A stretch of 64,000 nucleotides of DNA from positions 7,316,001 through 7,380,000 of the forward strand of contig JAJQJQ010000004.1 in assembly GCA_028622995.1 (NCBI GenBank), read 5' to 3'. How positions within the stretch are numbered: position 1 is the first letter of the stretch; the number at the start of each line of letters is the position of its first letter. The stretch comes from Panagrolaimus kolymaensis (Eukaryota > Nematoda > Chromadorea > Rhabditida > Panagrolaimidae). Both the position numbers and the translations under genes were made by a program. Below the pieces are notes generated by a model, which worked only from the letters and a program-made list of their open reading frames with translations, made no database searches and had not been told where the DNA came from. Of this stretch, positions 58,341 through 64,000 are shown one piece after another.

Positions 58341-58707
58341 ATTCAGCCATCAAAATTAATTTTTTACAATTATTTATTTGTTTTTATTTAAATTTATTAT
58401 TGTTCACAAATTTTGTTTTATGAAAAATGTTATTTTTTTGACAACTTGTTCACGTTGTCAGTGAATTATAAATTTTCTTTTAATATTTTTTTGTCATAAA
58501 CTATTAGTTAAACTCCTTTCATTTTTACAAATTATAAAAGTGTCCAAAGAATTTGGAATGAATAAGAGCATTCGCTTTTATTATTAGAAAAGTTTTACCA
58601 CTTTTTTTCTTGCTAGCTTTTTTGAAAGTTAAAAAAAACAATAAATGAAAAAGAGTTAAAGCAAATTGGACGAATGTGAGTGATTCGAATTCAAAAAATT
58701 AACTTAC
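58341..58707. other. Intergenic, no gene seen
   Basis: AT-rich flank of the broken F-box-like gene and the orphan exon. Nothing was recognised. Confidence 0.45.
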
Positions 58708-58848
58708 TTAAATTGCGTGGATAAGCTTCTTCGATATGTCTTGGAAATTGTTGGTTGTCTTCCAAATACTCTGGTATACTGTATTATTGCTGATCGGCTG
58801 AGTATTTTTCTTAAAACGCTATCACTTAAATAAATTGGAAGAAAATAG
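58708..58848 (-). other. Orphan splice-bounded exon, possible mitochondrial presequence
   Basis: On the - strand, TTTCTTCAG precedes an open frame that ends in AA|GTAAGT. The 141 nt encode YFLPIYLSDSVLRKILSR and a basic, Ser/Thr/Arg-rich continuation (RVFGRQPTISKTYRRSLSTQF) resembling a mitochondrial targeting sequence. I found no neighbouring exons within a few hundred bases on either side. It may be part of a long-intron gene or a stray duplicated exon. Confidence 0.4.
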
Positions 58849-59206
58849 CTGAAGAAAAAAAAAAGAAAGACGGACTAAACTATTGCTAATATGGTTGAAC
58901 CAAATTAATCAATAAACCCAGGGCTCATTTGAGATTGTTATTATGACATTCACTCTTTCAAAGCTATTGTGAAGCAAATAAACTTGGTCAACCAAACTAC
59001 TAGTAAACAATTCAAAAATCAATGAAGCAACAATAAGCACTAATACAAACTCCATAAAAGCCAAAACATAAGAAACATAAGTAAAATATTATGAATTCCA
59101 TCACTTTGTTACTACATAGAAAATCGAACAAAGAATACAAAAAAATAAGTACCTTTATTAATGATATATATAAATAAATCTCTATGTTAATCCAATATAA
59201 ACATTA
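58849..59206. other. Intergenic, no gene seen
   Basis: A-rich, with a short AT-rich 3' flank of ISCA2. No feature beyond that was seen. Confidence 0.45.
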
Positions 59207-59691
59207 TTATTGTTGACACGATTTGACAGAAAAGCTTGATCCACATGAACATCCTTTATCAGCTAACGGATTATCAATGAGTTGAAAAGTTGAACCCATC
59301 ATTTCTTCAGCATAATCTACGGTAGAGCCTTCAACCAATTCTAATGACATCTGAAAGTTATGTGTATTCATTAATTTGAGAAAGCTAAAAACAATGTAAA
59401 TAAACTCACTTTATCAACGACAACTTTAGCCCCATCTTTTTCAACCAATAAATCATCTTCCATTATTTCATCATCCAATGAAAGTTTATATTCAAATCCA
59501 GAGCATCCACCTCCTTCAACCATAATTCGTAAATGTTCATTTGGTTTTGCAATTTCTTTGAAACGATTGATAGCTTTTTGAGTGATTAAAATTAATGGAG
59601 CAGCAGCAGTATTATTATTTAGAAGATGAGAAGAACATAAATGAATGGCACGAGAAAATTGAATCATCATCGATGGCAGAAACGACGACAT
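59207..59691 (-). CDS. isca-2: Mitochondrial iron-sulphur cluster assembly protein ISCA2
   Basis: Two exons: 59691-59410 and 59350-59207, giving 141 residues. The N-terminal ~30 residues are basic/hydroxylated and suit mitochondrial import. The A-type scaffold domain has the three conserved cysteine contexts: EGGGCSGFEY and the C-terminal GCSCGSSFS. 'LVEGSTVDYAEEMMGSTFQL' is the hallmark of ISCA2, which with ISCA1 and IBA57 builds [4Fe-4S] clusters. An AG ending TTTTCAG lies 20 bases before the ATG and looks like a trans-splice or 5' UTR acceptor. Codon use matches the neighbours. Confidence 0.92.
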
Positions 59692-60550
59692 GTTGAGCGT
59701 ATTTTTTTGCCTGAAAATTAAAAAAGTAAAAAAAAGTAATTTGGTAAGCAAAAGCAAAAATACATAGTAAATAAAAAACAGCACGAGGCTCGGTTGAACG
59801 CGAATATATATGTACATAAAAAAGAAGCAAATATAAAACAAAAATCAAATTTATAACTATCCACTGCATTCTAAATTTCCAACTTGAAATGAGATCGAAG
59901 AAATATTTTTTTTCTTTCAAATTTTCTTGTTTACGTTTACGACTCTCTTTGTTGCTTGCCAAAAGCTATGACAAAAAAAAAAGTAAAAAGTTTTGAAAAT
60001 ATGGTAATTTTTTTTGTATTGTAGCTAAATGCATGCAACTCAGCTATATTCTCTTCTATTTTTTTATTATTTTGTTTTATATTTTGAAGTCGGCAAACAA
60101 AAAATGAAGTTTCTTTGTTTTGATATATTATTTGAGGGATAGGTACTTTCAAATACGGAGAATTTAATGATAAAAGAGAAAATAAATTTTAATAAACTCC
60201 AAATTAAGATATTAAGGTTTTAATATGTCCTTCTGTAGTAAAAAAATTGCAACGAAAAATGTTTTCTTCTCCTTTCTTTTTTTGCATGCTGCGGCAAAAA
60301 AGCATATGAAAGCAAAATTTTTTTTTACTTGCTGATGATACCCATATTTTCTACCAATTTTATTGTTTTTGGATGAAAAGTATGTTCCTTGACTACTGCA
60401 CCCCAGGATTTTTGATACAATATTATATGCAGAATAGGGTGAGGAATAATATTATAATAAAATACATAGAAGATAAAGAAAAAATGAACGTATTTGTTTC
60501 AGATGGAATTAAGTTACTTGGTTTAGAAGCATTCAAATTTTGTGGGATTA
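59692..60550. other. Intergenic, no gene seen
   Basis: The ISCA2 promoter flank. The frame at 60373-60609 runs into the foldback transposon and is not a gene. Confidence 0.5.
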
Positions 60551-60744
60551 AAGGGACAAGACACTTTGATGCCTTTTTTCAAATTTCATTTTGCCGCAAT
60601 TACACGTAAGCGGAAAGATGAAGCGAGCTTTTTTACGTGTAATACAGTAAACTTGCACGTAAAAAAGCTCGCTTCATTTTCCCGCTTACGTGTAATTGCG
60701 GCAAAATGAAATTTGAAAAAAGGCATCAAAGTGTCTTGTCCCTT
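60551..60744. mobile_element. Foldback MITE, mariner-like TA target
   Basis: 194 bp, almost a perfect inverted repeat: left end AAGGGACAAGACACTTTGAT, right end its complement. The internal arms contain TTACACGTAAGCGG. A TA dinucleotide flanks each end. A related site at ~56,555 reads GGGATTAATAATTC, exactly the flanks with the element and one TA removed. No coding capacity. Confidence 0.9.
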
Positions 60745-62257
60745 TAATAATTCTAAAAATTAATTTTAAATTGTTCCTGAGTTTTCTTAGTGTAGCTTTT
60801 TTTTTCTAGCGCAGTAAGTGCTGCTTCAAATTATATCAAGTGATGTCGCACCGAGATCATGATGGCAAACTTGAAAAAATACTTACAGTTATAAAATAAA
60901 AATTCTACTAAAAAAATTTCTTTTTTTTTCATTCTAAAAAACACTAAAATTTAAAATGGAAAATTTAAAATGGAAACTTTTTTTTTATAAATTTTGAACT
61001 AAAAAATTTTAATTTTTTTATTAACTTAACGAGAAAAAAATATGAAAATTATAATCGTACTTACAGTTTTTTATTTCATACTGATTTTTAACAGACAATA
61101 TTTTTTTTATATATAAAAAGCAATGGTCAGTTCCCAGTTTAATAGCGATCGATTACAGTTTTTTATAATCTAAAAATAGTTTATCCGTAAAATGAAATAA
61201 AAAAAATCACAATACAAGTTCATCTACTAGACTTTATTCTAAAAATAAATACCAGTTTTTAATTTTAAATCATTCCAAAAATATTCTTAAATTATATTGT
61301 TTGTAATGTTAAAGATATTTACAAAGCAGTTTTTTTAAATCCTTTATAATTTTAATGAACTTTTTTAAAGACATGTAATATTTGAGTGGTGAAAACCCAT
61401 GTACATGTACAGCTATTACAAAAGAAAACAGTTGCTTTTACAATACGAAAAAAATTTTTAACACATCTTTATTTTTACGAAAAGTTCCAAATAAATGGTT
61501 CCAAATAAATGTGTTTTAATAAACAGTAATTTAAAAAAAAAGTGCAAAAAAATTTTTATCAGAAAATACGTGCATCAGATTTTTTAATTTGTTTCTTTTT
61601 TTCATCACCTTTCTTGTTGCTTGCTTTTTTTACAATCGTCACATTTACATTCATTTAAAAAAACCTATGTAATGAAAAGAAGTTAAATTTTTTTTTTAAA
61701 AATGACACGAGTGTTGTCGTTGTTAGTTTGATAGTTGGTTGATGGTCGATCGACGCCTTTCCTTACCTTTTTTAAGCGCTTCTTTTTTTTGTGGTGTATT
61801 TTGTCAGTTTTTTTAAACATTTTTACTACGTTTTTAGGTACAAAAAGATTGATTTTTATAACTCAGTTTTTATCAATTTTGGCAGCATTAAATTAATGTT
61901 TTTTTTACAGGATTTTCACATTTGAAATCCTGCGATATTAAAATATACAACAGTAATCACATGGATTAAGCTTTGGACATCGTCGAAACTAAGATTCCGA
62001 TATTTCTATTTCACAGTTTTTATCTTTATAATAATCTATTTCTTAAAAAAAATAGTGACAAAACTATTATAATTTTAAAAAAGAAAACCCATTATTCAGT
62101 TGCTGGTTGCTATCGATTGACAGTTTTTTTCTTTGTAATATCCTGTTTTGTGCTGCCATTCAAAATATTTTAAAGTTTTTATTTTTGCTGCAACAAAAAA
62201 TTCTTTTGTCGCAGTTTTATTTTTTATTACAAAAAAAGAAAAGAAATTTGTTTCAAC

Positions 62258-63158
62258 CAGTGTTGTTACTTTCTAAAATTTTCGGCTCCAGTTCCGCTCC
62301 GCGCTCCGGCCATTTTTTTACTTTGGCTCCAGCTCCGCTCCGGGCTCCAGTCAATTTTTGTTCTTGGCTCCGGCTCCGCTCCGAGCTCCGACTTATTTTT
62401 TTCCACATTTTTTTCAAAGCCCAAAAAAATTATTTGTTAGTAAATGGCTCTTTTTAAACCTTAATTTGCTTATTTTTTAAGTAATTTTATGAATTATTAA
62501 AAAAAGAAACAACAATAACAAATTATTCTATATCTTTAACTGTATTTTGGTTTGAGTTTAAAAAGACTTCCAATTTCAACAGATCATCTTTTGATCTATT
62601 TTTGTATTGTCATTAAAATTGTAAGTAGTATTTCAAGCAAATTTTCTCAAATGAAACTTAAAAGCAGGAGAAAATGAGTTTAGAGATTTTCAAGAAAAAT
62701 ATCTAGGGTATTATCAAAATGATTATAAATTTAAAAATACAAAAATAAGAATTTTGGGATAATTACAAATAAAAATTTTTGATGCAAGCTCTTTTTTAGT
62801 TAAAAGGAAATTAGACGGTATAGAAAAAAAGAGCTTTCAGTAAATTTAGAAATTACAAATCTTTTTTCTTTGACAAAACATTTTAACGTAAAGATTAAAA
62901 AGAAAAAAAACTGTATATGTGGTGTAAACCAAAATTGTCTGATCTTCTTTCAAAATATAAAGTTATAGCGCAAAAAAAGCACAAAAAAATTTTTTACAAA
63001 AATTTTCAGCTCCAAGAAAAACAATTTCGTGCTCCGGCTCCGCTCCGGGCTCCGGCTAAATTTATTTTGTAGCTCCAGCTCCGCTCCGAGCTCCGACCTG
63101 GAGCGGAGCGGAGCGGAGCACTCCGGAGCCGGAGCTGGCGGAGCAAGTAACAACACTG
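62258..63158. mobile_element. Non-autonomous hAT-type element made of GGCTCC repeats
   Basis: Terminal inverted repeats CAGTGTTGTTACTT / AAGTAACAACACTG begin and end the element. They are flanked by an exact 8-bp duplication, GTTTCAAC (62250-62257 and 63159-63166). CAGTG-type ends with an 8-bp duplication are a hAT hallmark. Near each end are arrays of GGCTCCGCTCC/GGAGCGGAGC-type repeats in a strongly GC-rich patch (62285-62400, 63010-63145). The AT-rich middle has no transposase. It sits in field 4. Confidence 0.92.
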
Positions 63159-63532
63159 GTTTCAACCAATATTTTTTCCCCTTACTTTCCAGCTTATTTT
63201 TTTCTTTTTTACAAGCTTGAAACTTAAACGTTGTCGTTGTTGATTTTTGTATGTAGGAAGATATCAATAACAAGCAAAAAGTCAAAGAAATTAATAAAAA
63301 AGAACTCAGTTTGTTGACAATTATTGTATTTTTATAAAAGATAGCTACGATGCAGTTTATATTTTCATTAAAAATTTTATTTCGCATACCAAATGTTGTA
63401 TATATGGGGCAGTTTTTATATTTTCTGTTAAACAAACCGAAAAATGCTTTTTTACATGGAAAATTAAAAAACCATTAAAAATGTTATTACTACCGCAGTT
63501 TTATTTTTCGAGCTTAAAAAAATTGAAGCCAA

Positions 63533-63673
63533 ATGTTGGATGCATTTGGAATACGAAGCCCTCCATCAAAAAGTCAACAAATTCCCGATAAATTTGTTTC
63601 CCGATATATGACAAGTTTATATAAATTTCTTGGACATAATAATGAAATTATTTTCAATCGATCCTTTCGATGA
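63533..63673 (+). CDS. Possible TGF-beta/BMP propeptide exon (partial gene)
   Basis: An ATG frame of 46 codons reads MLDAFGIRSPPSKSQQIPDK then FVSRYMTSLYKFLGHNN. The 'LGIxxxPxxxxxIPxFMxxLYxxL' wording resembles the start of BMP/TGF-beta prodomains. A stop follows at 63671, so a donor must lie before it if the gene continues. No mature cystine-knot domain was seen in the remaining ~330 bp. This is a tentative call, and the ATG may be internal to a larger exon. Confidence 0.3.
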   Translation: MLDAFGIRSPPSKSQQIPDKFVSRYMTSLYKFLGHNNEIIFNRSFR

Positions 63674-64000
63674 GTTTTTTATAGGATGGAAAAAGCAATT
63701 GATATTATAAAAACACAGTTTAAATGTTTCTTTATTTGTGAATGAGCATTAATTAAATAATAAACCACGATTTTTTTTCTTTATCAAATAGGGAAAACAA
63801 TGGTTTACGTGTGGAGCCAGTTAAATTAATTTAAATTCTATCTCCTTAGAGTCAAAAAGAAGATAATAAAAGCATTGAAGGTTATGAAATCTTGAGAAAA
63901 AATCGATTATCATTTGAAATTTGATAAACAAAAATTAAAGAAAAAAAATTATCTCTGTGAAGAAAAGTGAAATCTCACCCATAAGGCATTTCAGTGAACT
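63674..64000. other. AT-rich end of window
   Basis: No feature was recognised. It would contain downstream introns or exons if the 63533 frame is part of a gene. Confidence 0.4.

Larger units (their letters stand above)
60890..63720 (-). repeat. Polarised motif field 4 (AAACTG on the - strand)
   Basis: CAGTTT recurs on the + strand. Examples are near 60890, 61064, 61133, 61155, 61251, 61328, 61804, 61863, 62013, 62120, 62211, 63307, 63352, 63409, 63495 and 63716, with the reverse form nearly absent. Field 4 is sparser than field 2. It is interrupted by the hAT-type element at 62258-63158, whose interior carries no motif. No gene was recognised apart from the possible exon at 63533. Confidence 0.7.

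Noticed and set aside
62107..62457. ORF through the GGCTCC repeat with a C-terminal Pro/Ala/Ser stretch
   Set aside because: It is simple-repeat translation inside a transposon.
1..64000. CRISPR arrays, bacterial operons, integrated virus genes
   Set aside because: None seen; all recognised genes are intron-bearing and eukaryotic.

Overview
The window looks like nuclear DNA from a small, AT-rich nematode, most likely a Tylenchina (clade IV) species near the Panagrolaimidae. The evidence is: short introns (mostly 44-60 bp) ending in TTTTTAG or TTTCAG; an MSP-domain sperm protein; a nematode Sre-type chemoreceptor; a secreted ShKT protein; and a degenerate F-box-like gene of a kind I associate with panagrolaimids. 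The family-level placement is an inference. No bacterial operon, CRISPR array or integrated virus was seen.

Layout. 1-3.7 kb: two tandem unrecognised genes with low-complexity N-termini and divergent C-terminal domains. 3.7-6.5 kb: a TGTCATTA-rich repeat patch and a decayed Helitron. 6.5-12.7 kb (- strand): an EF-hand protein, two tandem SNF5/SMARCB1 copies and an M17 leucyl aminopeptidase. 14.7-19.4 kb (+): a CDT2/DTL-like WD40 protein and a fidgetin-like AAA ATPase. 19.6-23.0 kb (-): a membrane-anchored PDZ protein with a tRNA-Met gene inside an intron on the other strand. 26.8-36.3 kb: duplicated secreted Tyr/Gln/Asn-rich and ShKT genes. 40.2-42.6 kb: an Sre-like receptor. 43.6-51.1 kb: a short BRM-type SNF2 ATPase, a secreted Cys/Gly-rich protein, the CAF1/CNOT7 deadenylase and an MSP-domain protein. 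53.9-55.6 kb: a cytochrome b561. 57.3-58.3 kb: a broken F-box-like gene. 59.2-59.7 kb: ISCA2. 63.5 kb: a possible TGF-beta propeptide exon. Three non-autonomous transposons are clear (33.4, 60.6 and 62.3 kb), and a fourth is probable (36.7 kb). Two of the clear ones have a recognisable empty site elsewhere in the window.

The most unusual signal is a field of short, strand-polarised motifs. AAACTG (looser form WAACTG, usually preceded by T/A runs) occurs about every 40-110 bp across introns and intergenic DNA. It reads on the - strand at about 20.5-25.4 kb, on the + strand at 25.8-41.8 kb and 52.1-56.5 kb, and on the - strand again at 60.9-63.7 kb. It is nearly absent from the compact housekeeping and germline gene blocks (1-20 kb, 42-52 kb, 57-60.8 kb). 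The orientation flips sharply near 25.4-25.8 kb. Motifs persist in diverged duplicated segments, and the bases just after AAACTG are often less AT-rich than the rest. I know of no described system that matches it. It could mark short transcription units, a chromatin-domain signal or an expanded dispersed repeat.

Coding joints were worked out by hand from frame continuity and splice signals, and for most genes the exon lengths sum to a multiple of three. Family assignments rest on recognised motifs, not on database searches.
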